A stretch of 54,685 nucleotides of DNA, taken from Thermoanaerobacterales bacterium (GTDB lineage Bacteria > Bacillota > Desulfotomaculia > Desulfotomaculales > JASEER01). The DNA is taken from positions 1 to 54,685 of the forward strand of contig JASEER010000013.1 in the NCBI GenBank assembly GCA_030019475.1, given 5' to 3'. The position numbers and the translations under genes were made by a program. The notes below the pieces were generated by a model that searched no databases, was not told the origin of the DNA, and was given only the letters and a program-made list of their open reading frames with translations. This document shows, in pieces, positions 8,049-15,271 of this stretch (positions are counted from its first letter, which is position 1; the number at the start of each line of letters is the position of its first letter).

Positions 8049-8483
8049 AAGCAGGAAAGCGCCGCCGGCCATCAGCAGCGTGCCCAGGACACGGCACCAG
8101 TTGAAGGGGATCTTCGAAAGCCCGAACCACCCCAGGTGGTCGATAAGGGCCGCCGTGAACACCTGGCCGATGATGATCGCCGTCGTGGCCGGCGCGACCC
8201 CGACTTTCGGTATGCTCCGCATAACCCCGTATAGGATTATGACCCCCAGAATCCCGCCCGCATAGGGATACCAGGAGGCATCCGGCAGCCTGACCAGCGA
8301 CCCTTCGCCCAGGCGGAAGGCAAAGAGCAGGACCGCGACCGCGACCAGCCCCACCACGTGCACGACAAACGTGGCCTCTAACAGCCCGATGATCTTCGCC
8401 GCCCCGGAGTTGATGGCCCCCTGGAAGGCCATGGTCACGCCGGCCAGGCAGGCGATCACCAGTGCGAGGAGATAAGCGCTCAC
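8037..8483 (-). CDS. DMT-family transporter, DUF606/YdcZ type
   Basis: A 148-residue integral membrane protein with about five hydrophobic helices (for example YLLALVIACLAGVTMAFQG, FVVHVVGLVAVAVLLFAF, YPYAGGILGVIILYGV, VGVAPATTAIIIGQVFTAAL, VLGTLLMAGGAFLLL). The FQGAINSG motif in the first helix and the single-unit length fit the DUF606 (YdcZ) branch of the drug/metabolite transporter superfamily, which works as a dimer. The substrate is not predictable. GTG 8483 has GGGAG 9 bases upstream. It overlaps the ZIP gene tail to tail. Confidence 0.82.
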   Translation of the reverse strand: MSAYLLALVIACLAGVTMAFQGAINSGAAKIIGLLEATFVVHVVGLVAVAVLLFAFRLGEGSLVRLPDASWYPYAGGILGVIILYGVMRSIPKVGVAPATTAIIIGQVFTAALIDHLGWFGLSKIPFNWCRVLGTLLMAGGAFLLLKK

Positions 8484-8561
8484 CGGATAACTCCCTTCCC
8501 GCGACTTTACAGGATGAAAAGCCCCGGGTCTATTTTCCGCCCGGTGAGCGCAACGTATCCC

Positions 8562-9080
8562 TTACTTCCTCCCGAAATCCCAGCGGAGGGGCTCCCGCCG
8601 CGCCGCCGGCCGCGGGGCGGGCCGTTCCGCGGGCCGTTCCTTCTCCTCGCCGGTCGGCGCCTCCCCGGCGCATTCACCGGGCCGCGCCGGTTCCGGCGCC
8701 GGCTCTCCCCCCCCGCCCGAGGGCGCCCCGCCCTGCTGCTTCAACAGGCCCGCCACCGTGGAAATCAGGGCCGGCAGGTTCGCGTCGCGGCCCAGCAGCC
8801 CCGCCAGGGGCGCCGCGGCGCCGGCGCCTTCCGTTCCCTTGCCCCGCGCCGCCAGCAACTGCCCGAGGGCCGCCAGGGGTTCCGCGTTCCCGCCCGCCGC
8901 GGGCGAGGCGTGCACTTCGCCACCGGAATCCATCCGTTTCTGCAAAAGGTTCATCGCCATCGTCACGTTCAGCAGCCCCAGAAACAGCAGCAGGTCATCC
9001 CGGTTGAGGGCGTTCTTGGCCTGGAAATCCAGCAGACTTTGCAGGATGCCCCGGATCTCGCTCAAGCCTTCTCTGGCCAC
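8562..9080 (-). CDS. Hypothetical protein with Pro/Ala/Glu-rich C-terminal tail
   Basis: A 172-residue protein of unknown function. The first 55 residues are helical (EIRGILQSLLDFQAKN, LLLFLGLLNVTMAMNLLQKRM). A Gly/Ala-rich middle follows, and from about residue 115 there is a low-complexity, disordered tail (PAPEPARPGE, RPAERPAPRPAARRE). The start codon at 9080 has only a weak upstream GAAGGG. It lies 20 bases downstream of the YbaB-like gene on the same strand, so the two may form an operon. I do not recognise the family. Confidence 0.65.
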   Translation of the reverse strand: MAREGLSEIRGILQSLLDFQAKNALNRDDLLLFLGLLNVTMAMNLLQKRMDSGGEVHASPAAGGNAEPLAALGQLLAARGKGTEGAGAAAPLAGLLGRDANLPALISTVAGLLKQQGGAPSGGGGEPAPEPARPGECAGEAPTGEEKERPAERPAPRPAARREPLRWDFGRK

Positions 9081-9100
9081 CCCTTCACCCCCGGTCTCTT

Positions 9101-9379
9101 CTATGGCATCTCCGGGACTTTAAAGCCCAGAATGTGCTCCAGTTCATCCTTGGCGCGCAGCCTCGCCAGGGCCATCGCCTCGTCGAAGCAGGAAGCCAGG
9201 GCGGCCTCCAGTTGGGCGACGTTTGCCGGCTGAAAGGGACCCAGGCGCACCTTGAGGACTTTCTGCAGCCCGTTCACCGTGACCTGCGCGTACTCGTTGC
9301 CGGCCTCAACCACGATGTCGGCCAGGGCCTTCTTCACCGTCTCCAGGTTGCCGAACAGGCCGCCTAAACCACCCAGCAT
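9101..9379 (-). CDS. YbaB/EbfC-like nucleoid-associated protein (divergent)
   Basis: A 92-residue protein starting MLGGLGGLFGNLETVKKA. The layout, a Gly/Leu-rich start, a first helix, a strand pair (AQVTVNGLQKVLKVRLGP) and a long C-terminal helix (LEAALASCFDEAMALARLRA), is that of the YbaB/EbfC family of small dimeric DNA-binding proteins. Similarity is distant and it lacks the usual methionine-rich opening. ATG 9379 has GGGGGG 7 bases upstream. The longer upstream frame has no ribosome site. The gene is divergent from the protease gene and upstream of the Pro-rich hypothetical gene. Confidence 0.6.
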   Translation of the reverse strand: MLGGLGGLFGNLETVKKALADIVVEAGNEYAQVTVNGLQKVLKVRLGPFQPANVAQLEAALASCFDEAMALARLRAKDELEHILGFKVPEMP

Positions 9380-9522
9380 ATTGAACCCCCCGCAAACAAG
9401 ATACGTTAGTATATTCAGCCGCCCCGTAATGTGCCCTCCGGCCCGGGCAGTCACCAAAGGCCATCCCTCGACATACCCTGTTAGCAAAAACAGGAAGAAA
9501 GGAAAGGGAGGTGAGTGGCCCG

Positions 9523-10551
9523 GTGGAACGCTATCGCCAGGTGATCCGGGACCACCGCGCGCGCCTATTGCGCCTGCCGAACGTCGTGGGCGTCGGTCTC
9601 GGTTACAAGCGTCTCCGCGGCGAGGAAACCAGGGAGCCGGCCATCGTCGTTTTCGTTGCGGAAAAAGTACCGGAGGGCGGGCTGCCGCGGGCCTGGCGTG
9701 TTCCGCGGCGGATCAACGGGCTGCCCACGGACGTCGTCTATATCGGGCGGGTGCGCCTGCTGGCCGAGCAGGTCGCGCGCATGCGCCCGGCCCAGCCGGG
9801 AGTAAGCATCGGCCACTACCAGATCTCGGCCGGGACCTTCGGCGCCCTGGTTTATGACGCCCGCTCCGGCGCGCCCCTGATCCTTTCCAACAACCACGTC
9901 CTGGCCAATCAGTCCAACGGCAGGGACGGCCGTGCCAGGGAGGGCGACCCTATCCTGCAGCCGGGACCCTATGACGGCGGGATCGAGGGCCGGGATACCA
10001 TTGCCCGTCTCGAACGCTTCGCCCCCCTGCACTACAGCGCGGAGCAGGCCACGTGCCCGGCGGCGGCCCGTTTCGAGAGCGTTGTCAACTCGCTGATCCG
10101 TACCTACCGCCCGAGTTACTTCGTGAAGGTTTACAAGGAAATGGCGGTGCCCAATATGATCGACGCCGCCGTCGCCCGTCCGGTGGACGACGGCGCGGTC
10201 ACGGACGAAATCCTCGGCCTCGGCCGGGTGAAAGGGGTGGCAACCCCGGAGCTGGGGGCCTCGGTACGCAAGAGCGGCCGGACCAGCGGTCTGACCGGCG
10301 GCGTCATCACCTATGTCGACGCCACGGTTGCGGTACAGTTGGGCGAGAACCGGTTAGCGGTTTTCGAGGACCAGATCATGATGGGGCCGATGAGTCAGCC
10401 CGGCGACAGCGGCTCGTTGATTGTCGACGACCAGATGAGGGCCGTCGGGCTGCTCTTCGCCGGGTCCACGGAAACCACCATCGCCAACCGCATCGACAAC
10501 GTTACCAGGCTCCTCGGCATCACCTTTGGGGCCCCTAAAGAGGAGGTGTAA
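9523..10551 (+). CDS. Trypsin-like serine protease (Nal1-type/FKBP-like NNHVLA-GDSGS protein)
   Basis: A 342-residue protein with a chymotrypsin-fold catalytic pattern. The His is in LILSNNHVLAN (about residue 125), a candidate Asp is in MIDAAVARP (about 214), and the Ser is in SQPGDSGSLIV (about 296). The first 80 residues (LPNVVGVGLGYK, PAIVVFVAEKVP) form a small alpha/beta module commonly fused to this domain in bacteria. No signal peptide is visible, so it is probably intracellular. I chose GTG 9523, which has a full GGAGGTGA site 8 bases upstream. GTG 9511 lies inside that site. A small gene follows after 2 bases, suggesting a partner. Substrates are unknown. Confidence 0.82.
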   Translation: MERYRQVIRDHRARLLRLPNVVGVGLGYKRLRGEETREPAIVVFVAEKVPEGGLPRAWRVPRRINGLPTDVVYIGRVRLLAEQVARMRPAQPGVSIGHYQISAGTFGALVYDARSGAPLILSNNHVLANQSNGRDGRAREGDPILQPGPYDGGIEGRDTIARLERFAPLHYSAEQATCPAAARFESVVNSLIRTYRPSYFVKVYKEMAVPNMIDAAVARPVDDGAVTDEILGLGRVKGVATPELGASVRKSGRTSGLTGGVITYVDATVAVQLGENRLAVFEDQIMMGPMSQPGDSGSLIVDDQMRAVGLLFAGSTETTIANRIDNVTRLLGITFGAPKEEV

Positions 10552-10553
10552 CC

Positions 10554-10802
10554 TTGGCCCGGCAATGGACCCGCGAATCCCCTGAACCGGCGGGCAGCAG
10601 CCAGATGCCGCAGGTCACGTGGATGATTCTCCTGTTCCTGGCCGTCGCCGCCGCCCGCAGTGAAGCCGACCTCGAAGCCAGACTTGAGTACCTCTCCAAG
10701 TTCGCCCTCACTACCAAGGAAGCCGTAGCCGCGGTCCGCAACAGCGCAATGAGCATCCAGTCGCTGGCCACGGCCTCGCAGAAGATACGGGACGTTTTTT
10801 AG
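10554..10802 (+). CDS. Small hypothetical protein next to the protease
   Basis: An 82-residue protein with a TTG start preceded by GGAGGTG at 7 bases, which overlaps the end of the protease gene. It has one moderately hydrophobic segment (VTWMILLFLAVAAA) and a Glu/Lys/Arg-rich helical C-terminal half. The spacing of 2 bases and the shared terminator make it the second gene of a protease operon. It could be a membrane anchor, a substrate or an inhibitor. No family was recognised. Confidence 0.65.
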   Translation: MARQWTRESPEPAGSSQMPQVTWMILLFLAVAAARSEADLEARLEYLSKFALTTKEAVAAVRNSAMSIQSLATASQKIRDVF

Positions 10803-10822
10803 CGGCACTCCTTTAAAACCGC

Positions 10823-10882
10823 GGCCGCCGGGGCGCATCGACCCGGCGGCCATAAAAAAAGCTGCCGAAGCAGCTTTTTTTT
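10823..10882. terminator. Tandem hairpins, convergent terminator
   Basis: GGCCGCCGGG (10823-10832) pairs with CCCGGCGGCC (10842-10851). This is followed by AAAAAAAGCTGC-CGAA-GCAGCTTTTTTT (10854-10881), a bidirectional terminator with A/T tracts on both sides. It separates the protease operon from the convergent DUF3794 gene. Confidence 0.92.
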
Positions 10883-10899
10883 ATTGGCATCCACAAACA

Positions 10900-12522
10900 T
10901 TAACCGAGCCCGCCCTGGCAGATCCTGAGGACGGTACCGACCTGCAGGTTGGTCGGGACGATGCCCGGGTTCAGCTCCTGGATCGAGGCCACGGTGGTCC
11001 TGAAGCGGGCGGCGATGCTGCCCAGAGTGTCGCCGGGCTGGACCGTGTACGTCACCAGGGTGGTCCCGGGCGGACATACGGTGGGCACCGGAGCCACTTC
11101 CTCGGGGCAGAGGAAGAGCGTCGGCTGCACGATGCGGGTGACCTTGACCGTGACCTTCAGCACCACGTCGACCTTGATGTCATGGTCGGAGAGGCTGCAC
11201 TCCGCGAACTCGACGCTGACATTGACGGTTACGGTGTCGTTTTCCCTGATGTCGTTCTCAAACTGGACGAAGGTCGTGAAGGGGATGGTGGCCTCCACCG
11301 CGTGCACCGGCTGGCTCGGCTTGTCGGCGACGTAAATGGCTTTGACATCAATCTCACCGCGGACGATTACCTTGTCGGCCGCCGGCAGGAGTTCGGTCTC
11401 CGTGACGCGGGTCTCGATGACTTCGCATTCCAGGGCCTTCTGGGCCGGCGGCTTCTGCGGCGGGATCTCGATGATGTCGCTGATCACGACCTGCGTCATC
11501 CGCTGGCCGACCACCAGGTCGCTGCGGATCCTGACCTCCTGGCCGTCCGGGAACTCGGTAACGACCATGACCTCGATGTTCCGGGTGACCGAAGCCCGGA
11601 TCTGCAGGACGGCGCTGATGGAGATGGAGCACTTGCCCTTCTCGCGCGCGGTGACGTCCTCGATCCTCACCATCACGTCAACGATGTCATCAGGTTGGAC
11701 GGGCTCGTCGAGTTCCACGAACTGCGTGAACGGGATCTCGACGCGCACATGGTGCACCGGCTGGTCGCCTTCCCAGGTCTTGGCGACATAGATTACCTGA
11801 ACCGTCAGGACTCCTTCGACGACGACCTTACGGTCGCTGATGATCTCGGTCTGCGTGACCTCCACCTCGGCGATAACGTCAATCACCTGCTCCGGACACG
11901 GCTTGACGCCCGCAGTGATTTCCTTGACGTCCACCTGGTCGCTGATGACCACCTGGCGTGAGCCGAAGGCCACCACCTGTTCGAGGCTGATTTCCTCTCT
12001 CTCTGCCCCCGGCGCGTTGGTCAGGATGTTCAGCGTCTCGGTGACCGTGACCTTGACGAAGACCCGGATGATAATGGTGACGGTGATCTGCCGCTTGCCC
12101 TTCTCAACGCAGTCGTCGCAGTGGTGGCGGGTCTGGTTCATCTTCAGGTGGGCCTTGCAGTCTTCGACCTTCAGGTCCACGAAGACGTCGGCGTCCTCCC
12201 CGGCCTGCAGGCCCGGGATGTCGAAGGCCTGCGTGAAAGCCAGCTCGCCTTGGACGGCGTGCACCGGCTGGCTGCCCTCCGGCATGGCGGCCACGTAGAT
12301 CACCTTGACCTCGGCCAAGCCCTGGACGATCACCTTGTTGCGCAGGATCTCGGTACCCGTGACCCTGGCCTTGGCGTTGCACTTGATGATCTGCTCGACC
12401 GGCGGCTTTTGGGCCGGCACCGTGATCGTGCCCCGCACCGCGGCCTGCTGGGTACCCTCGCCGAGCACCCGCCGGACGCGGAACTCCTGGCATTCGACCT
12501 GCTGCCTTGTATACCGGCTCAA
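10900..12522 (-). CDS. DUF3794 (three repeats) plus LysM protein, SipL/spore-coat type
   Basis: About 540 residues, with three DUF3794 repeats at roughly 15-175, 185-345 and 350-480. Each starts with a conserved strand run (for example VVISDQVDVKEI, VVISDIIEIPPQKP) and contains a QPVH(A/H)V segment. A C-terminal LysM domain follows (YTVQPGDTLGSIAARF, LNPGI). SipL of Clostridioides has DUF3794-type and LysM parts and links SpoIVA to the engulfing membrane during spore coat assembly, so a spore-envelope role is likely. I chose TTG 12522, which has GGGGG 8 bases upstream. ATG 12543 lacks a site. A sigma-E/K-like -10 lies 30 bases upstream. Confidence 0.85.
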   Translation of the reverse strand: MSRYTRQQVECQEFRVRRVLGEGTQQAAVRGTITVPAQKPPVEQIIKCNAKARVTGTEILRNKVIVQGLAEVKVIYVAAMPEGSQPVHAVQGELAFTQAFDIPGLQAGEDADVFVDLKVEDCKAHLKMNQTRHHCDDCVEKGKRQITVTIIIRVFVKVTVTETLNILTNAPGAEREEISLEQVVAFGSRQVVISDQVDVKEITAGVKPCPEQVIDVIAEVEVTQTEIISDRKVVVEGVLTVQVIYVAKTWEGDQPVHHVRVEIPFTQFVELDEPVQPDDIVDVMVRIEDVTAREKGKCSISISAVLQIRASVTRNIEVMVVTEFPDGQEVRIRSDLVVGQRMTQVVISDIIEIPPQKPPAQKALECEVIETRVTETELLPAADKVIVRGEIDVKAIYVADKPSQPVHAVEATIPFTTFVQFENDIRENDTVTVNVSVEFAECSLSDHDIKVDVVLKVTVKVTRIVQPTLFLCPEEVAPVPTVCPPGTTLVTYTVQPGDTLGSIAARFRTTVASIQELNPGIVPTNLQVGTVLRICQGGLG

Positions 12523-12552
12523 AAAAATTCCCCCTTTCGGCATAGGTTGCTA

Positions 12553-12561
12553 TACTATATG
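12553..12561 (-). promoter_or_regulatory. Sporulation-type -10 element (sigma-E/K-like)
   Basis: The minus strand reads CATATAGTA, an exact match to the CATANNNTA -10 pattern of mother-cell sigma factors, about 31 bases before the DUF3794/LysM start. An AC doublet lies 18 bases upstream, slightly far for a sigma-K -35. A short match of this kind can arise by chance. Confidence 0.4.
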
Positions 12562-12652
12562 CCGCGAAGGAGGGAAAATGTGAGGGAGAAGGGGGGCCGC
12601 GAGCTTGATCCCGGTTTACCGGCGACCCCCGGCCCCGCTTCGGTTACTCGGC

Positions 12653-13597
12653 TCAGCCGGTGAACATCTGGACCCAGATTTTCCCGTACGGGCTCCCCTG
12701 AACGACCCCGATCCCGACCCGGGTGAAATTGGGACTCAGGATGTTCGCCCGGTGGCCCGGGGAATTCATCAAGTTCATGTGCGCCGAGTCCACCGTTGAC
12801 GCCCCGGCCAGGTTCTCGCCGGCATAGCGGTAGCTCACGCCGTAGCGGCGCATCATGTCAAAGGGCGAGCCATAGGTGGGCGAGTTGTGGTCGAAGTAGC
12901 CCAGGCGGACCATATCCGCGGCCTTCATGCGCGCCAGCTTCACCAGTTCCGGATCGGCGACCAGCGGTTTCAGACCGCGGGCCGTCCTCTCCTTGTTGAC
13001 CAGCGCGAGCATTTTCGCCTCGTCCGCCGAGAGGCTCGCGTTCCCGGCCGGCGGCTCGGGCTGGGGCTGCGGCTTCGGTTGCGGTTGCGGTTGCGGTTGC
13101 GGTTGCGGCTGGGGCTGCGGTTGAACCTGCGGCGGCGGCGTGGTGCCGCTCAGCCGACCGTTGATCAGGATGGCGACGTAGATATCGCCCCGGATGTCGA
13201 CCCCGACCTGGTTGAAGTAGCTCTTCATCGCCAGGGCCGATGGACTTGTCCACGCCCGGACCACGGCATCCCGGCTCGACAGCCTGGCGATGCTTTCACC
13301 GCCGCGGCTGTAGGAGATACGGCACCGGTCGGCCAGGGTGAAGACAGACCCAAAGGTCGGTGAGCGGTAGCCGAAGTAGTGCCTGTCCACCATGTCCCCG
13401 GCATGGACGGCGGCCAGGCCACAGAGGGCGGGATTGACGGCCAGCGCCTTGAGCCCGGCCGCCTGGCGCGCCTGGTTGACGGCGGCCACGAGCGCGGCTT
13501 CATCGGCGGACAGCGCGGCCTGGGCCTGAGCGGCCGGGACACACAACGCCATCAAGAGAAACGCCAGGACGACAAGAAACGTTACCCTTCTTTGCAT
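12653..13597 (-). CDS. Secreted protein with two CAP/SCP (YkwD-like) domains, the first degenerate
   Basis: A 314-residue secreted protein. The signal peptide is MQRRVTFLVVLAFLLMALC, with an A-Q-A type cleavage region. Two SCP domains follow (about 30-150 and 190-314), joined by a Pro-Gln/Lys-Pro linker. The second keeps the family's metal/active-site pattern (FDHNSPTYGSPFDMM, GENLA, SPGHRANIL). In the first the same places read FGYRSPTFGSVFTLA, GESIA and SPSALAMK, so both His ligands and the GHR motif are lost. YkwD-type SCP proteins are common in spore formers, but their activity is unclear. I chose ATG 13597, which has AAGGAGGGG upstream and starts the signal peptide. Confidence 0.9.
   Translation of the reverse strand: MQRRVTFLVVLAFLLMALCVPAAQAQAALSADEAALVAAVNQARQAAGLKALAVNPALCGLAAVHAGDMVDRHYFGYRSPTFGSVFTLADRCRISYSRGGESIARLSSRDAVVRAWTSPSALAMKSYFNQVGVDIRGDIYVAILINGRLSGTTPPPQVQPQPQPQPQPQPQPQPKPQPQPEPPAGNASLSADEAKMLALVNKERTARGLKPLVADPELVKLARMKAADMVRLGYFDHNSPTYGSPFDMMRRYGVSYRYAGENLAGASTVDSAHMNLMNSPGHRANILSPNFTRVGIGVVQGSPYGKIWVQMFTG
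13076..13110. repeat. Hexanucleotide repeat coding for the Pro-Gln linker
   Basis: About five to six tandem CGGTTG units encode the PQ repeats joining the two SCP domains. Such repeats can change length by slippage in multiples of six without shifting the frame, so linker length may vary between strains. Confidence 0.8.
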
Positions 13598-13763
13598 AGA
13601 GCCCCTCCTTTTGCCTGATTTGGACTGGTTTATCCAATCATAGAGTCCAGCAGCCAAATTAGGCAAATAGCGGGCTCTTTGCTCATCTTTTTTAACATTT
13701 AAGAAGGAGGAATATACTCCTGTATAAAGCAAATTGATGCTAATTCTGGGGTAATGGGATATT

Positions 13764-14054
13764 TTAGTCAAAATTTAATGTTTCGGCCTCTATATTCAGT
13801 TCACGCAACAGGCTCAGGGCCTCCTGGGACGCCGGGCCGCCGATAACGAGCCGGACCAGGCCGGCCCGCAGCATCCCTATCAGCCTCGGCAGGGGATCCA
13901 GCGGCTCCCCGGACGCAAAGGGTTCTTTCAGCGCGGCGGAGAGCCCGTTGTTGAACCCCAGGGAGCTTCCTTCCGCGAACCCCTTCTCGTACCCGGCCTC
14001 GAAACCGATGGCGTAACCCTGGTTGTAACCAAGATCCCATTCGCGTTTAGCCAT
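13764..14054 (-). CDS. Small protein with a GX3 repeat (Yae1-like N-terminal motif)
   Basis: A 96-residue protein. Residues 6-35 contain glycine at every fourth position eight times (LGYNQGYAIGFEAGYEKG, then FAEGSSLGFNNG), which is the deca-GX3-type helix-packing motif known from Yae1/Lto1-like proteins. The C-terminal half (LPRLIGMLRAGLVRLV, ALSLLRELNI) is helical with no recognised fold. I chose ATG 14054, which has GGGAGGG 6 bases upstream. It lies in a run of small minus-strand genes between the SCP and YabG genes. The function is unknown. Confidence 0.7.
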   Translation of the reverse strand: MAKREWDLGYNQGYAIGFEAGYEKGFAEGSSLGFNNGLSAALKEPFASGEPLDPLPRLIGMLRAGLVRLVIGGPASQEALSLLRELNIEAETLNFD

Positions 14055-14118
14055 AGCTGCCCTCCCCCGGGGAACACCTCCCTGTATCATATTAGGATAA
14101 CGGCATAGTGTGCGTGGT

Positions 14119-14511
14119 CTACGGCAACGCCAAATCCCCCGGCTTATAGATCACCACTCCCAGCCCGTCGGTGATCACCAGGTTGTGCGGTTCCGGTCCC
14201 CTGCCGTCGACGAAACAGGTCAGGATGAACATCTTCTTGGCGTAATAGGCCTTCCGGAAGCGGTGAAGCAGGAGTTCATCGAGGTTTGGCATCTCGGCCA
14301 CCAGCTCCTGCCCGTTGAAGACCTGCAGAGTATACCGGCCGTCTCCCTGGCGCTGGAAATTGACGTGCACCCGGGCCTGCCCGTCTTCGGCGTATTCCGA
14401 CACCCGCGCCACCAGCTTTTTTACCTCCTCGAGGGCCTGTTCCTTTTGCAGATAGCGGGTGCCGATCACAGGAACCTCATTGATGACCGTAAGGACAACC
14501 TCTCCGTTCAT
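14119..14511 (-). CDS. Hypothetical protein
   Basis: A 130-residue, probably globular alpha/beta protein (MNGEVVLTVINEVPVIGTRY, ARVHVNFQRQGDGRYTLQVF, LHRFRKAYYAKKMFILTCF, HNLVITDGLGVVIY). No membrane segment and no motif I recognise. ATG 14511 has AGGAGAG 5-6 bases upstream. The minus-strand sequence CATATACTA, a CATANNNTA match like that ahead of the DUF3794 gene, lies about 20 bases before the start, which hints at sporulation control. It is divergent from a 41-residue reading frame. Confidence 0.65.
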   Translation of the reverse strand: MNGEVVLTVINEVPVIGTRYLQKEQALEEVKKLVARVSEYAEDGQARVHVNFQRQGDGRYTLQVFNGQELVAEMPNLDELLLHRFRKAYYAKKMFILTCFVDGRGPEPHNLVITDGLGVVIYKPGDLALP

Positions 14512-14564
14512 AGGCACTCTCCTTTTTTTGCTAGTATATGACATAAAAAGGAAGGGTGCCCGTA

Positions 14565-14690
14565 ATGCTGCCTAAGTATACAATGTTTCCCAGTCGCTCA
14601 AGAAGATCCCCGATCTATAGACCGGAGAACTTCGACCTGGGCCCGGTGACCGACTGGATCCAGCAACACTGGTTCTGCCCCCGGTTCTAA
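14565..14690 (+). CDS. Small 41-residue reading frame, aromatic C terminus
   Basis: Starts MLPKYTMFPSRSRRSPIYRP and ends in a Trp/Phe-rich tail (TDWIQQHWFCPRF). AGGAAGGG lies 8 bases before the ATG, and a perfect 11-base hairpin starts 6 bases after the stop, so it has the layout of a complete small gene. It is divergent from the 130-residue hypothetical gene. No homologue is recalled. The basic N terminus and aromatic tail would suit a spore or membrane-surface peptide, but this is speculation. Confidence 0.5.
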   Translation: MLPKYTMFPSRSRRSPIYRPENFDLGPVTDWIQQHWFCPRF

Positions 14691-14695
14691 TGGAA

Positions 14696-14720
14696 AACCG
14701 CCAGGCGTTGCCTGGCGGTT
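14696..14720. terminator. Hairpin after the small reading frame
   Basis: AACCGCCAGGC (14696-14706) and GCCTGGCGGTT (14710-14720) form a perfect 11-base stem with a 3-base loop, followed by TAGTATT. A second stem, TTAGGGG/CCCCTAA (14725-14744), follows at once and precedes the stop of the convergent cysteine-rich gene. Either could end transcription in both directions. Confidence 0.7.
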
Positions 14721-14747
14721 AGTATTAGGGGTATGGGCCCCTAAGGT

Positions 14748-14954
14748 TCATGAATCGTCATCATCGTGGATCTTGCAGAATTCCCAATCTTCATGCGCAC
14801 AGTTGTTAATGGTCGTGCATTTCGTGAAAATGACATAAATAACCTTCTTAACGCAGCAGCATTCATCGTCCAAACAAGGTTTGCCCCTACCCGCTGCACC
14901 CGCAGCTTCTCTGACCGCCTCAAGTACGGCTTTGAGTTGATCCTCGCTAACCAT
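14748..14954 (-). CDS. Cysteine-rich small protein, tandem copy 1
   Basis: A 68-residue protein: an N-terminal helix MVSEDQLKAVLEAVREAAG, then ECCCVKKVIYVIFTKC and TINNCAHEDWEFCK, with an Asp-rich tail. The six-Cys pattern CCC-x11-C-x5-C-x7-C is shared exactly with the next two genes. ATG 14954 has GGGGAGG 7 bases upstream. It is the last and most diverged of three paralogues in a row. The short predicted helix followed by a dense Cys block resembles a leader-core layout, but no modifying enzyme is adjacent. The function is unknown; spore surface is a guess from the neighbourhood. Confidence 0.75.
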   Translation of the reverse strand: MVSEDQLKAVLEAVREAAGAAGRGKPCLDDECCCVKKVIYVIFTKCTTINNCAHEDWEFCKIHDDDDS

Positions 14955-14987
14955 GGCTATACCTCCCCTTCCGTTTGCGTACATGCA

Positions 14988-15239
14988 CTAGTCCACTTTA
15001 CAGAATATCCAATCTTCATGCGCACAGTTGTTGATCGTCAGGCAATTGGTAAATACCACGTAGATAACCCACTCAACACAGCAGCATTCTTCATCCTCGG
15101 TGTCTCCGTTCGCTTCCCCGGGCGTCCGGCCGGCAGCGTTTTTGGTCAGCGTCCCGCTCTTCATCTCATCCATACGTGACCCTCCTTCTTTGCCAGTAAC
15201 CGCGTCAAGTGCGGCTTTGATTTGCTCCTTACTGACCAT
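14988..15239 (-). CDS. Cysteine-rich small protein, tandem copy 2
   Basis: An 83-residue paralogue: MVSKEQIKAALDAVTGKEGG matches the start of copy 1, then an inserted spacer MDEMKSGTLTKNAAGRTPGE, then ECCCVEWVIYVVFTNC and TINNCAHEDWIFCKVD. An internal ATG at 15173 also has an AAGGAGGG site 7 bases upstream and gives a product aligned end to end with copy 3, so two starts are possible. GGGGGG precedes the 15239 start by 7 bases. It is 33 bases upstream of copy 1. Confidence 0.75.
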   Translation of the reverse strand: MVSKEQIKAALDAVTGKEGGSRMDEMKSGTLTKNAAGRTPGEANGDTEDEECCCVEWVIYVVFTNCLTINNCAHEDWIFCKVD

Positions 15240-15271
15240 GGTCATGCCCCCCTTCTTTTAGCGTAGATGCA

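Noticed and set aside
13076-13110. CRISPR-like repeat
   Set aside because: It is a simple hexanucleotide run inside a gene that encodes a Pro-Gln linker.
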